Source of the DNA: Prevotella sp. ne3005 | GTDB taxonomy: Bacteria; Bacteroidota; Bacteroidia; Bacteroidales; Bacteroidaceae | Reading direction: 5' to 3' | Length of the DNA: 64,000 nt | Assembly (NCBI RefSeq): GCF_900110085.1 | Contig: NZ_FOCK01000009.1 | Span: 62,001-126,000, forward strand | Shown: piece after piece, positions 8,542 through 17,124 of the stretch | Layout of the letters: each line of letters begins with the position of its first letter | How positions within the stretch are numbered: the stretch's first letter is position 1 | The notes under the pieces: generated by a model | Seen by the model: only the letters and a program-made list of their open reading frames with translations | What the model was told of the DNA's origin: nothing | The model's database searches: none | Translations under genes and position numbers: made by a program

Positions 8542-10140
8542 ATGAAAGGACTGTCAAAATCACGTTACACGGCTTTCTGCCAGTGCCCGAAAAATCTCTG
8601 GCTGAAGGTGTTTAAGCCTGAAGAGGCAATAGTTGATGCCGGTATACAGGCTCGTTTTGAACAGGGAAATGTCGTGGGCGACCTCGCCATGCAGCTCTAT
8701 GGCGACTTCAAGGAGGCGCATGCTGAATTGCCAGACGGCAAACTCGACCTCGGCAAGATGGTGGAGCAGACGCGTCAGTGGATGAAGGAAGGTGTGGAGA
8801 ACATCGCTGAGGCCTCGTTTGTATACGAACGGGAGCATCGTGTGGAAAACGCGCTACTTGATCCTGACAAACCCTTGTTTAAGACATGGAAGGAATCACA
8901 TTATTGCGCTGTGGATATCCTACGCAAGACGGCTGACGGTTGGGCTATCTACGAGGTAAAAAGTACCAGTTTCCCTGAGTTCAACGGTCAGGAAACCAAG
9001 TTGGAGAAGTACGCCCCAGATATCGCTTACCAGAAGTGGGTACTCACCCAATGTGGCATCAACGTGACTGGCACCTATCTCGTCTGCCTTAATAGCGACT
9101 ATGTGCGTCAGGGAGGGCTCGACATCCAGCAGCTTTTCGTTGTCAAAGACATGAAGGCGATGGTGGATGATGAGTATCTGAAAGTGCCTGCCCGAGTCAG
9201 TCAGGCTTTAAAAGTTCTCAAGAGCGAGCAGGAGCCTGATCTCGACCTGTCGGAATGCTGTATGAAGCCTTACGGCTGTGCCTTCTTCGACTATTGCAAG
9301 CGACAGCATGGCGTAACATCGCCCTCAGTCTTTGATCTCTATGGTGTTGGTTTCAGTTTCAAAAAGAAGTTGGATAGCTACCATCAGGGACTAATTACTT
9401 TTGAGGATTTGCGCTCGACGGACATCGGTCCCATTCAGAACATGCAGATAGAGGCCGCCCTCACTGGTAAGGAGTTTATCAATCCTGCAGGCATCCGTAA
9501 GTTCCTCGAAAAGCTTACTTATCCGCTTTATTTCCTCGACTTCGAAACGATGCAGGATGCCGTGCCGCAGTATGACGGTGCAAAGGTTTATGCCCAGATC
9601 ACCTTCCAGTATTCTTTGCATATCAAACCCAGTGCCACTGCTGACTATCAGCATACTGCATTCTTGGCACCCAGTGATGGTAAGGATCCCCGTCGTGCTT
9701 TGGCAGAACAGCTTTGCGAGGACATCCCTAAGGATGTTTGTACGCTGGCCTATAATAAGATGTTCGAACGTGGACGCATCCTTGAATTGGCTGCGCTCTA
9801 TCCAGACTTGAGCGATCATTTGACGAATATCGCTGAGCACATCGTCGACCTCATCGATCCCTTCCGTGCTGGCGACTACTACGTGCCAGCTATGGGAGGT
9901 TCGTTCTCCATCAAGAGTGTGCTGCCAGCCCTCTTCCCTGGAGATCCTGAACTGAATTATCATAACCTCGATGATCGTTGTCAGAATGGTGGTGATGCCA
10001 TGACGATCTTCCCTCGTATCAAGGATATGGATCCTGAAGAAGCCGCAGCCAGTCGCCAGGCCCTTCTCAATTACTGTAAGCTCGACACCTGGGCAATGGT
10101 AAAAGTATGGGAGCGTCTGGTGCAGGAAGCAAAGATTTGA
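8542..10140 (+). CDS. Cas4/RecB-like nuclease fused to DUF2779 domain
   Basis: This 532-residue protein has two nuclease-like halves. The N-terminal half resembles the RecB/Cas4 family: a cysteine in AFCQCPKNLWL near residue 12, the catalytic E-x-K in IYEVKST (about 146), and cysteines in ECCMKPYGCAFFDYCKR (about 238-254) that could complete an iron-sulphur cluster. The C-terminal half is DUF2779, with DEDD-exonuclease-like acidic motifs: FLDFETM (about 332), AYNKMFERG, and YCKLDTWAM near the end. It probably degrades DNA or RNA. Pairing with the channel-like protein three bases upstream resembles sensor-effector layouts, but that is inference. Confidence 0.75.
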   Translation: MKGLSKSRYTAFCQCPKNLWLKVFKPEEAIVDAGIQARFEQGNVVGDLAMQLYGDFKEAHAELPDGKLDLGKMVEQTRQWMKEGVENIAEASFVYEREHRVENALLDPDKPLFKTWKESHYCAVDILRKTADGWAIYEVKSTSFPEFNGQETKLEKYAPDIAYQKWVLTQCGINVTGTYLVCLNSDYVRQGGLDIQQLFVVKDMKAMVDDEYLKVPARVSQALKVLKSEQEPDLDLSECCMKPYGCAFFDYCKRQHGVTSPSVFDLYGVGFSFKKKLDSYHQGLITFEDLRSTDIGPIQNMQIEAALTGKEFINPAGIRKFLEKLTYPLYFLDFETMQDAVPQYDGAKVYAQITFQYSLHIKPSATADYQHTAFLAPSDGKDPRRALAEQLCEDIPKDVCTLAYNKMFERGRILELAALYPDLSDHLTNIAEHIVDLIDPFRAGDYYVPAMGGSFSIKSVLPALFPGDPELNYHNLDDRCQNGGDAMTIFPRIKDMDPEEAAASRQALLNYCKLDTWAMVKVWERLVQEAKI

Positions 10141-10158
10141 AAATAGTTCCTCTGAATT

Positions 10159-10190
10159 TTGAATTTTTCTCGGAAAGTTACTATATTATG
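10159..10190 (+). promoter_or_regulatory. Island promoter family, copy 1
   Basis: TTG at 10159, exactly 20 bases, then TATATTATG at 10182-10190, 27 bases before the ATG at 10218. The spacer starts AATTTTTCTCGGAAAG, like the copies at 17067, 18910, 23945 and 24487. Confidence 0.7.
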
Positions 10191-10217
10191 CCAAAGTAAA
10201 CAAATAAAAAGTAAGAA

Positions 10218-10409
10218 ATGGAGATACTTGGAATTATAGGAATCATCATACTGATAGGAGTAGTATATGTTATCGGTGGTTTGTTAGGCTGGGGACTGAA
10301 GGGACTTGGTGAGATATTCACTTTCTTGGGTAAAGGCTGGGGCTCATGCATAAGCGTCATCTTCTGGATCTTCGCGATTTGCATTATCCTGATGGCATTG
10401 GCAATGTAA
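10218..10409 (+). CDS. Small membrane protein
   Basis: A 63-residue protein made of two hydrophobic helices (about 3-25 and 43-62) joined by a glycine-rich stretch (GLLGWGLKGLGEIFTFLGKG). It has no recognised family. It is expressed from its own member of the island promoter family and lies alone between the nuclease and the AAA_14 gene. Proteins of this type can be toxins, membrane anchors or stress peptides; nothing here decides which. Confidence 0.65.
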   Translation: MEILGIIGIIILIGVVYVIGGLLGWGLKGLGEIFTFLGKGWGSCISVIFWIFAICIILMALAM

Positions 10410-10423
10410 CTTTATTGGCGAAA

Positions 10424-10541
10424 TTTGTAAAATAACGCGTTCTGGACATCCGAAATATTGTAAAATATTGCATTCTAACAATGTGAGATTTGTAAAATAA
10501 CGCGTTTTGAGGTATTAAAAACTTGTAAAATATCGTATTTT
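10424..10541. repeat. Four phased operator-like direct repeats
   Basis: Copies of TTGTAAAATA followed by xCGxxTT-like bases start at about 10424, 10457, 10489 and 10522. The spacing of 32-33 bases is close to three turns of DNA, so all copies face the same side. The last overlaps the -33 region of the next gene's promoter. Confidence 0.75.
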
Positions 10542-10555
10542 AGGAAGAATTTTTG

Positions 10556-10563
10556 TATCTTTG
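10556..10563 (+). promoter_or_regulatory. -7 element for the AAA_14 gene
   Basis: TATCTTTG fits the Bacteroidota -7 consensus and is 20 bases before the ATG. No clear TTG is found at -33, where the last operator-like repeat sits, suggesting regulated initiation. Confidence 0.6.
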
Positions 10564-10583
10564 CGCCATAAAACTTAATTGCG

Positions 10584-11864
10584 ATGATAGACAAAAGAAC
10601 GTTAGAATTCATTCTTTCAGACCAACAGGAAGAGTTGGAAGCGAAGTCAGAAGATGTGTTCTGCCACAGAAAAGAGGAATCACTTGTTGACATGACAAGT
10701 CCACAAGCCCAAGTAGTGATTGGTGTTCGCAGAAGCGGCAAGTCTACACTCTGTTACCAGGCTCTCCAGAGCAAAGGTGTCAGATTTGCTTATGCCGATT
10801 TCGACGATGAGCGTTTGGTAAACCTCCAAGCCAATCAATTGAATGATGTGTTGGAGATTTTATATAAGATCTATGGCGACTTTAATTATCTCTTTCTCGA
10901 TGAGATTCAAAACGTCGAGGGTTGGCATCTGTTTGTCAATCGTATGCTTAGAAAGAAAATGCATGTCATCATCACAGGCTCCAATGCCAAATTGTTGAGC
11001 AGCGAACTGGCCACACACCTTTCTGGCCGCAATAAGGAGATTCCGCTCTTTCCGTTCTCCTTCAAAGAATTTTGTGTGATGAAGGGTGTTGATACTGATA
11101 AAAAAACCACAAAGGCAGAAGCTTTCCGCAGAGCAGCTTTTGATGAATACTTAAAGCAAGGTGGATTTCCTGAATTGCTGGTTATCGAAGACAACAAAAA
11201 CTATGTCAAGAATCTCGTCGACAATATTCTGAAGCGAGACATTGAGCAAAGACATAAGATATCATACAAGGCAGAGTTTGAAAGTCTTGCCCATCACTTG
11301 TTGAACGTATCACCAACAATTGTCGTATCCTCTGATTTAGCTAAGATTTTCAATTTCAAGTCAGAGCATACTGCCAAGAATTACGTTGACTTTCTAAAGC
11401 AAGCTTATATGCTCTTAGGCGTTCAGAAGTATTCCCAGAAAAGCAAGCGTCGGGCAGTTCAGGAAAAGGTATATGCTGTTGACGTTGCCATGATGGACCA
11501 ACGCGACAATGCTTTTGCTGGAGATAATCTGGGCCATCGCTTGGAGACAATAGTCCTTATACATCTGCTTCGTATGTGCAAGATGAACGACTATGACGTT
11601 TACTATCTTAACAACCGCTCTGGTGAATGCGATTTCGTTGTTTGTAAAGGCAATCAAGTTGTTCAGGCTATACAAGTATCCTATGACATATCAAACGTCA
11701 AGACACGTAAACGCGAGATCAATGGTCTATTACTTGCCGCCAAAGAAACCAAATGTGAGAACCTCCTGCTCCTTACAGATCACGAAAGCGAAACCACAAT
11801 AGAGTCTGGTCATCAGATCAAGATCCAGCCCGTCTACGAGTGGAGTCTGGAGTTTGGAGTATAA
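10584..11864 (+). CDS. AAA_14 ATPase with DUF4143 C-terminal domain
   Basis: This 426-residue protein belongs to a common bacterial and archaeal ATPase family of unclear role. The Walker A motif is GVRRSGKST near residue 47, Walker B is YLFLDEIQNV near 105, and GGFPELL marks the AAA/DUF4143 boundary. Near the C-terminus, GECDFVVCKGNQVVQAIQVSYD-type residues (about 350-372) follow the pattern of a degenerate PD-(D/E)xK nuclease fold. The upstream repeats suggest tight or autogenous control. Members often sit in mobile or defence regions, as here. Confidence 0.85.
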   Translation: MIDKRTLEFILSDQQEELEAKSEDVFCHRKEESLVDMTSPQAQVVIGVRRSGKSTLCYQALQSKGVRFAYADFDDERLVNLQANQLNDVLEILYKIYGDFNYLFLDEIQNVEGWHLFVNRMLRKKMHVIITGSNAKLLSSELATHLSGRNKEIPLFPFSFKEFCVMKGVDTDKKTTKAEAFRRAAFDEYLKQGGFPELLVIEDNKNYVKNLVDNILKRDIEQRHKISYKAEFESLAHHLLNVSPTIVVSSDLAKIFNFKSEHTAKNYVDFLKQAYMLLGVQKYSQKSKRRAVQEKVYAVDVAMMDQRDNAFAGDNLGHRLETIVLIHLLRMCKMNDYDVYYLNNRSGECDFVVCKGNQVVQAIQVSYDISNVKTRKREINGLLLAAKETKCENLLLLTDHESETTIESGHQIKIQPVYEWSLEFGV

Positions 11865-11893
11865 GTTGGGTGTTACTATTAAATAATAGTTAA

Positions 11894-11901
11894 TATATTT
11901 G
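11894..11901 (+). promoter_or_regulatory. -7 element for the small exported protein
   Basis: TATATTTG lies 23 bases before the ATG at 11925, in an AT-rich stretch after the AAA_14 gene. Confidence 0.55.
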
Positions 11902-11924
11902 TGGTCAATAATTGAGAGTTCGAG

Positions 11925-12302
11925 ATGAGAAAGGTCGTATTTTCTATATTATTACTGATGAGTCTCTCTGCCAATGCCCAGCAGAGGCAGATCTCTTATG
12001 TGGAAACATCGTCATCTGGGAGTTGGTATCATGTGTATGATACGAACGGCAAGAAGATCACGACGCTTGCCCAACAGAGCGTTGGGGAGTTGATAGGGTG
12101 GAGTGCTGAGATTATCGTCACGAAGTCGGGTTCATGGTACAAAATTCTCGATCCACAGGGTAAAACCTTGAAGACCATGAGTGAACAGACTTTAGGAACG
12201 GTTATCTCCGTATCCGGCAATACCTTCACCAGTCGCTCTGGCAATTGGATATCCATCTATGATAAAACAGGCCGCAAAATCTCCTCTCGCCCAGCGAATT
12301 AA
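11925..12302 (+). CDS. Small exported repeat protein
   Basis: A 125-residue protein with a clear signal peptide (MRKVVFSILLLMSLSANAQQ). The mature part is three repeats of about 35 residues, each with SGSWYxxxDxxGKxI followed by a small hydrophobic strand, suggesting a small beta-propeller or beta-solenoid, similar to WG-repeat proteins. It is predicted to be periplasmic or secreted. A fragment matching its last repeat is found at 19864, so a second copy once existed in this region. A GC-rich hairpin follows the stop. Confidence 0.75.
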   Translation: MRKVVFSILLLMSLSANAQQRQISYVETSSSGSWYHVYDTNGKKITTLAQQSVGELIGWSAEIIVTKSGSWYKILDPQGKTLKTMSEQTLGTVISVSGNTFTSRSGNWISIYDKTGRKISSRPAN

Positions 12303-12305
12303 AAA

Positions 12306-12325
12306 AGCCTCCCCGAGGGGAGGCT
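12306..12325. terminator. Bidirectional terminator
   Basis: AGCCTCCCC and GGGGAGGCT form a nine-pair stem with a two-base loop. An A-run on the left gives a T-run for minus-strand transcripts from 14488, and CTTTAG follows on the plus strand. Confidence 0.8.
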
Positions 12326-12331
12326 CTTTAG

Positions 12332-14488
12332 TTACTGGAGCTTCTGCCAGAGGTTGGAGTCGATCTTCTTGATGAGATCTTCCTTTACCCAGCGGTAGAT
12401 GATGGTTTTCACCACAGGCGACTCGTGATTGGCCAGACGGAGATTCACCAGGTCTTCCTTTGTGAATTCCTTGGGCAGCAAATCCAGATAACGGATGTTA
12501 CCCTTTGAGGCCTGAGGACTCAGCGCACCATCGTGAAGCGCATCGACCTTGTTGCCATAAATCTGCAACTGATACTGGAAACAACGCTCAGCATACCAGA
12601 CGGCGAACTTAATGGCGCGCTCCGTTTCCTGACGACCTTCGAGCAGATAGGCGATGATACCGGCTCGGAAACCATTCAGGGCTGCTCGACGACGGAACAC
12701 ATCGATGGAATAGCGCAGCGTCTGCAGATACTCCTGACGCTTGGATTCATCCCATTCTTCGATGGCTTTGTTGATGAGCGGCAGACTGACTTCGCCTTCC
12801 TCGTCCATCAGACAGAGGCACTGGCGCTTCACCTTCTCAATCTCATCCTGACTCCAAGCCTTGAACTGAGGCATCTTCGCACCCACCATATCTGGTAGAA
12901 TCACAGGCGTTACTCGGCTCACCAATCCACTCTCGGCATCAGCAAAGAAAGCCCGGCACTTGTTAGGAGTTCCACACATCACCATGTTATAATACAAGGT
13001 GACCTTGCCAGAGAACGAATCCTTCGAGATGCGATGCTGACCCCAAGGCTTGTTGTCGTAAGCCAATCGGAAGAGGTCGTTCTTCTCAGTCCACGCGCCA
13101 CCCTTGTTGTTCTTCAGAACAGTCTCAATCTCAGGGGCATAGGTGAACAGATGCTTGCCCTTGGCATAGAGGGCTCGCTCCAGGAAAGCACTCACACCGA
13201 TGTTAGGCTCGAGAATGCGAATCTGACTGCAGGGATTCTCCACTTCCTGACCGTCTTTCTTAGCCAGTGAGTACTCGATTTCCTTCTGCCATTCCACCTC
13301 ATCCTGCTTGATGATAGGATCCATCAGCAACTCAAACTCATTGTCGACGAACGACTTACCCGTAGCCTGAGGTGCCTCGATATCCACAATGAAACTGGGC
13401 GAATTCAGCTTCCCATCGCGATACTTGGCTCGGATGCCTGTGGCCAGCGTGCCCAACATAGGCATGGCTGCAATCAGTGTGGCTTCCTTGAACTCCTCTG
13501 GAGCGTGGTCAGAGAGATCCTGAAGAATACCAGGCAACTCCTTATTCACAGGGACAACCAGCGAATCATCAGCCGTTTCTGAACCAGCCTCAGTAGCTGC
13601 TCCCAGCATCGAAAGTACCTCGTTCATCTGCGAGGGAATCCCAGCAGGACGAGTGCTGCTCACAGCACTCTTGATGGTGCTCATCACCTCATGGTCCGAC
13701 AATCCCCAATGGGGTAGGATAGCAAAGAGTTTCTGCTCATCGAAGTCGCAGATGAAACGCAGATAACGGCACATCGTATAGAGAGCCATATTACGCTCAC
13801 CCTCGGCAGGAGCATCGCCATAGCCCAACTTCCAAAGCATCGACTGAACGATTTTCTCGTAAGGAATGCCCTTGTAATTCATTGAACATTCAACATTGAA
13901 CATTGAACAATTCTGTTCATCTGAATTTGTAGTTCGGCTGGAATCATCACTCGCGTACATCTCCTTCTGCTCTTCCGTCAGAGGTTCGAAAACCACAGGG
14001 TCGAGCAATTTCACATACTGCTCACTCACCATGAAACAACAACGAGCCAGATCGGTAACATGCGAGTCATAGCTCACACCCAGGCGACTCGCCAGCTTCT
14101 GGATGTTCTCCTCGATAGAAAGTCCTGGTGTGCGCCAAGCCCAGATGTGGGTTCCTCCGCCAGCACTCTCAGCGAAGTACACGATTCGAAACTCCTCGAT
14201 GAGATTTTCGTCCTGTACCTTCTGCCAAAGCTGCTCAGTAAGACCCTTCTCATCGATGTCGAGGAAGTAGAGTCCTGAAGGCACAGCATCTTCAGCCTTG
14301 CGCGTACCATTGTTAAACGACTGTGCAAGTGGGAGCCAAACGGGCAGCTCCTTCTTGCGTTCTACATTTTTGTTCTGCTTCACGTCTGTGAGGATTTCTT
14401 CTACGTGATTCTCCGCCAGCAGTTGACGGTAAGCAGCCATGCTCGCCTTGCGAGGCTTGCCGCTAAAGTTGTTTGCAGTGCATATCAT
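12332..14488 (-). CDS. VirE/BT4734-type primase-like protein with DUF3987 helicase-like domain
   Basis: This 718-residue protein resembles large proteins of Bacteroidales mobile elements. The N-terminal part looks like a BT4734/VirE primase-polymerase domain (GLYFLDIDEKG, then ESAGGGTHIWAW). A linker contains a simple-sequence insertion (CSMFNVECSMN, near 13885-13915). The C-terminal half is DUF3987-like with a Walker-A-like EAPQATGKS and ends in a small helical domain. It probably takes part in replication of an integrated element. The frame extends to a TTG at 14566, directly at the upstream stop; the first ATG at 14488 is preferred. Confidence 0.75.
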   Translation of the reverse strand: MICTANNFSGKPRKASMAAYRQLLAENHVEEILTDVKQNKNVERKKELPVWLPLAQSFNNGTRKAEDAVPSGLYFLDIDEKGLTEQLWQKVQDENLIEEFRIVYFAESAGGGTHIWAWRTPGLSIEENIQKLASRLGVSYDSHVTDLARCCFMVSEQYVKLLDPVVFEPLTEEQKEMYASDDSSRTTNSDEQNCSMFNVECSMNYKGIPYEKIVQSMLWKLGYGDAPAEGERNMALYTMCRYLRFICDFDEQKLFAILPHWGLSDHEVMSTIKSAVSSTRPAGIPSQMNEVLSMLGAATEAGSETADDSLVVPVNKELPGILQDLSDHAPEEFKEATLIAAMPMLGTLATGIRAKYRDGKLNSPSFIVDIEAPQATGKSFVDNEFELLMDPIIKQDEVEWQKEIEYSLAKKDGQEVENPCSQIRILEPNIGVSAFLERALYAKGKHLFTYAPEIETVLKNNKGGAWTEKNDLFRLAYDNKPWGQHRISKDSFSGKVTLYYNMVMCGTPNKCRAFFADAESGLVSRVTPVILPDMVGAKMPQFKAWSQDEIEKVKRQCLCLMDEEGEVSLPLINKAIEEWDESKRQEYLQTLRYSIDVFRRRAALNGFRAGIIAYLLEGRQETERAIKFAVWYAERCFQYQLQIYGNKVDALHDGALSPQASKGNIRYLDLLPKEFTKEDLVNLRLANHESPVVKTIIYRWVKEDLIKKIDSNLWQKLQ

Positions 14489-14566
14489 ACTCTTGGTATT
14501 TTTGCGCTGCAAATCTCGCAAGGGACGTTGCACCTTCAAAATGGGATAATTCCCAGAAAAGTGCAA

Positions 14567-16012
14567 CTATTGCTTTTGGTGTGCTAAGTCGTTGTGTTTC
14601 TGATAGATAGACTTAAAAATATTTTGTGTAAGAATGTCCTCATTTCCCATTCCTTCCTGAATATTCTTCCTATAAGTGTCCACATATCGCGTTTCTGTGA
14701 GCTTCATGGCCAAGTCGCGATCAGAATGACTTCCAAAAACTGACTTCTTTTTCATCTCTCCCACCAAGTGGCAGAAGAAACGGGCAGTAAATAGATTGTT
14801 ATGCGGACTTTGGCGTGTAATCTTTAGATGGGAGAAGATGGTTTCATTCTGTACCAGCTCCTGCCACATGGTCTCATAATGGGAGCCCCACTTATTATCC
14901 ACCAAATCATGGAGTTTACCAGCAGCCGAGAGCACAGCTTCGCCTACACGCTGCAGTTCATTGTTCACCAGCTGTTCTTGGCCAAACCTGGTCGTAGGAT
15001 CGAGTTCACGGGCTATCTCCGACAGCGATGCCAGATGGAAGATGAAACTACGCAGGGCATCGTCGCTGAGATGGGCCTCGAGAAAGTCGGCTTCGAAAGC
15101 CTCTTCATCGGTGGTGTACTTGGCAAACAAGCCTCCTGGCACCTTTCCCAGTTCTGTGCGCTCTTTGCTCCGCTCCTCAATCATGATGTCCTTCCACGAA
15201 CAGTCATCGCTTACCACACGAAGCGTCTCGCGGTGTTCGTTCCAGTAGTTAAACCAGGCATTACTCTCACGTACGCGCACCAGTACCTTATTAAATAGAT
15301 GGGCCATCACTTCGCTCTTGCCCCGTTTCTCTTGCATCAGCCGCACTATCAGTCCTGGAATTAGCATCAGCAGCAACAGCCATATCAGCATCAGCTGCAG
15401 ACTCTCGCTCATCTTCTCGGCCAGACCATCCATTGCCTGTCGCATCAGTTTCAGATGGTCGGCAGTCTCCTCCTGACTCATCGGAGCTTCGGCGTTGATG
15501 TTCTGAATAACTGAGGCAACCATCATCAGGTCGTTGGGCTGCAGATATTGGGCAAATACGGAGAAGGTGTACTGAAGTGGTGATGCCTTTTCCTGAATGG
15601 CCTTCTGGTCTTCGGGCGACAAGGCAAAGTGCTGCGATAGCGTCTGGCTTAGCAGATCGAAGAATGACGAGGGCTGATTGCGCTGGTTGTCGCCTATCAG
15701 CCGTTCTAAGAGTTTTACCACCGACTGACGTATGCTGGTATCCGACACGCTCTTGGCGATGCGGTCGATATACTCGGAAAACAGGTAGGCAGTAGGGATC
15801 TTGTTCAGTTCCATCAGCGCCATTACGGCACTCTGCATACGCATCATGGCGGCATAGATCTCTGCCTCTACACATATTTCCATGTCGGATTCCATGTCCT
15901 CTATCAGCGCCTCCAGTCGCGCAGAGGCCACTTCCCAATGACGACACAGCTGGGCAGTCAGTTGTTCAGCACGCTCATCGTCAACCATTCTTTTGATATC
16001 TTCTGTTGTCAT
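14567..16012 (-). CDS. Unknown protein with central membrane helix
   Basis: A 481-residue protein I do not recognise. Residues 1-205 are helical and acidic, a strongly hydrophobic segment lies near 207-229 (LMLIWLLLLMLIPGLIVRLM), and the C-terminal 250 residues are helical and soluble. It is transcribed just before the primase-like gene and is probably co-expressed with it. Two long palindromes lie just upstream of its start, so a regulator or replication protein may bind there. A role in the mobile element is likely. Confidence 0.7.
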   Translation of the reverse strand: MTTEDIKRMVDDERAEQLTAQLCRHWEVASARLEALIEDMESDMEICVEAEIYAAMMRMQSAVMALMELNKIPTAYLFSEYIDRIAKSVSDTSIRQSVVKLLERLIGDNQRNQPSSFFDLLSQTLSQHFALSPEDQKAIQEKASPLQYTFSVFAQYLQPNDLMMVASVIQNINAEAPMSQEETADHLKLMRQAMDGLAEKMSESLQLMLIWLLLLMLIPGLIVRLMQEKRGKSEVMAHLFNKVLVRVRESNAWFNYWNEHRETLRVVSDDCSWKDIMIEERSKERTELGKVPGGLFAKYTTDEEAFEADFLEAHLSDDALRSFIFHLASLSEIARELDPTTRFGQEQLVNNELQRVGEAVLSAAGKLHDLVDNKWGSHYETMWQELVQNETIFSHLKITRQSPHNNLFTARFFCHLVGEMKKKSVFGSHSDRDLAMKLTETRYVDTYRKNIQEGMGNEDILTQNIFKSIYQKHNDLAHQKQ

Positions 16013-16037
16013 ATTCTTTGTTGTTGTTGGCCTTATC

Positions 16038-16069
16038 GGTCACATGGTCACAGCTGTGACCATGTGACC
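16038..16069. repeat. 32-base perfect palindrome, copy 1
   Basis: The left half GGTCACATGGTCACAG is exactly mirrored. It lies 25 bases upstream of the minus-strand start at 16012 and is repeated at 16159. TGACC elements suggest a dimeric or tetrameric binding site. Confidence 0.9.
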
Positions 16070-16158
16070 ATTCTGCCTCGGATTGTCGTAAAATAATTGT
16101 ATAATTGTCTGTAAATCATTGTGTTATTGTAGATGCCTGTCTGCTCTTTACACTCTGC

Positions 16159-16190
16159 GGTCACATGGTCACAGCTGTGACCATGTGACC
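16159..16190. repeat. 32-base perfect palindrome, copy 2
   Basis: This is identical to the copy at 16038, starting 121 bases away. The flanking bases also match for several positions, so the unit is about 36 bases. Confidence 0.9.
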
Positions 16191-16273
16191 ATCTGTTAGG
16201 TGGTGAAGGCAGAAGGATGCAGGGGCGAACCATGCTTTAAGCAGGGAGAAAGTACGTACTAAACTATCGTTTG

Positions 16274-16339
16274 CCTTTACCCAAACGATTGTGCGCCTAT
16301 ACGCAAACAATCATTCTCCTATACCCGATTTGAAACGCT
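16274..16339. repeat. Iteron-like 22-base direct repeats
   Basis: Three direct repeats start at 16274, 16296 and 16318 with CCTTTACCCAAACGATTGTG, CCTATACGCAAACAATCATT and CCTATACCCGATTTG. An ATCGTTTG/CAAACGAT hairpin (16266-16289) overlaps the first. Evenly spaced repeats beside a primase-like gene suggest a replication origin or an operator. Confidence 0.55.
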
Positions 16340-16358
16340 TTTCCGCCCAAGCTTGCTC

Positions 16359-16982
16359 TTAAATCTCTGTATAGAGATGCTCCTTGCCTCTGGGTGTCAT
16401 CAGCAGTTTGGGGTTGTCGCCCTTGGTCCACTCGTTCAGCTGTTTGCGGGCAGAGTAGAGGGTCAGACCAGAGGCGCGTGAGAACATACCAGCCGTGATG
16501 TAGCCGTGATGCTGCTTGATGCAATCCCTCATCACCTGCTCCAGCTTCTCCTTGTCGGCCATGATCTCCTGCGTGTCGGCATTCTGGTAACGACGGAACC
16601 CGTCGAGCCACTTCTCAATCTGCTTGTCCCACAACTTACCTGGATTATACTCCACACCCTCGAGCCTTACATCGCGGTCTTTCACATCATCTGCATCCGT
16701 AATCTGACGTGCCAGCGACAGCTTCGGGGCAAACGAGCCGATGGGTGTCTCGATGCGATAACCTTCGGCCAAAAACCACCCCGCTGCTCTGATAAAAATA
16801 TCGAAGGCGCGGCTCATCTCACCATAGCGAAGGGAGTAGTTGCGTTCGCAGTAACTCTCCAATTGCTTCATTGTCATTTTCTGTCCGCTTTTCGGACGGA
16901 CATATACCAGGTTCTTCCCGTTCTCGCCCTTCACTGGGGTAGGGTGAACCTCGTACCACATTCCATGATTCTTTCTTGGCAT
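16359..16982 (-). CDS. HU-like DNA-binding protein with winged-helix C-terminus
   Basis: A 207-residue protein. Residues 1-110 resemble the Bacteroidota HU-HIG variant of HU/IHF proteins: basic N-terminus, strand YEVHPTPV, helix pair, and the arm motif IETPIGSFAPKLSLARQ. Residues 145-207 look like a winged helix (GYITAGMFSRASGLTLYSARKQL). It probably binds and bends DNA, and may act on the iteron-like repeats and palindromes just downstream of its stop. Its start lies 85 bases from the divergent island promoter at 17067. Confidence 0.75.
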   Translation of the reverse strand: MPRKNHGMWYEVHPTPVKGENGKNLVYVRPKSGQKMTMKQLESYCERNYSLRYGEMSRAFDIFIRAAGWFLAEGYRIETPIGSFAPKLSLARQITDADDVKDRDVRLEGVEYNPGKLWDKQIEKWLDGFRRYQNADTQEIMADKEKLEQVMRDCIKQHHGYITAGMFSRASGLTLYSARKQLNEWTKGDNPKLLMTPRGKEHLYTEI

Positions 16983-17066
16983 AATTACATAGTTTTGTTT
17001 CGGACGACAAAATTAATAAAAATACTGCAGATTTTTGAATGAAAGTAAAAAAAGTACCCCTGTTTT

Positions 17067-17098
17067 TTGAATTTTTTCTCGAATGTGTTTATATTATG
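17067..17098 (+). promoter_or_regulatory. Island promoter family, copy 2
   Basis: TTG at 17067, 20 bases, TATATTATG at 17090-17098, then 26 bases to the ATG. TTTTGAATTTT at the -33 side is mirrored by AAAATTCAAAA just before the start codon. Confidence 0.75.
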
Positions 17099-17124
17099 CC
17101 CATCGAACATTTAAAATTCAAAAT

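Noticed and set aside
16038..16339. CRISPR array
   Set aside because: The palindromes occur only twice and the 22-base repeats have no spacers; no cas genes are near. The Cas4-like protein at 8542 is a DUF2779 fusion.
17083..17124. Upstream start for the sigma fragment
   Set aside because: That ATG lies before the -7 element, so it would not be in the transcript; the same applies to 23953, 26241 and 57698.
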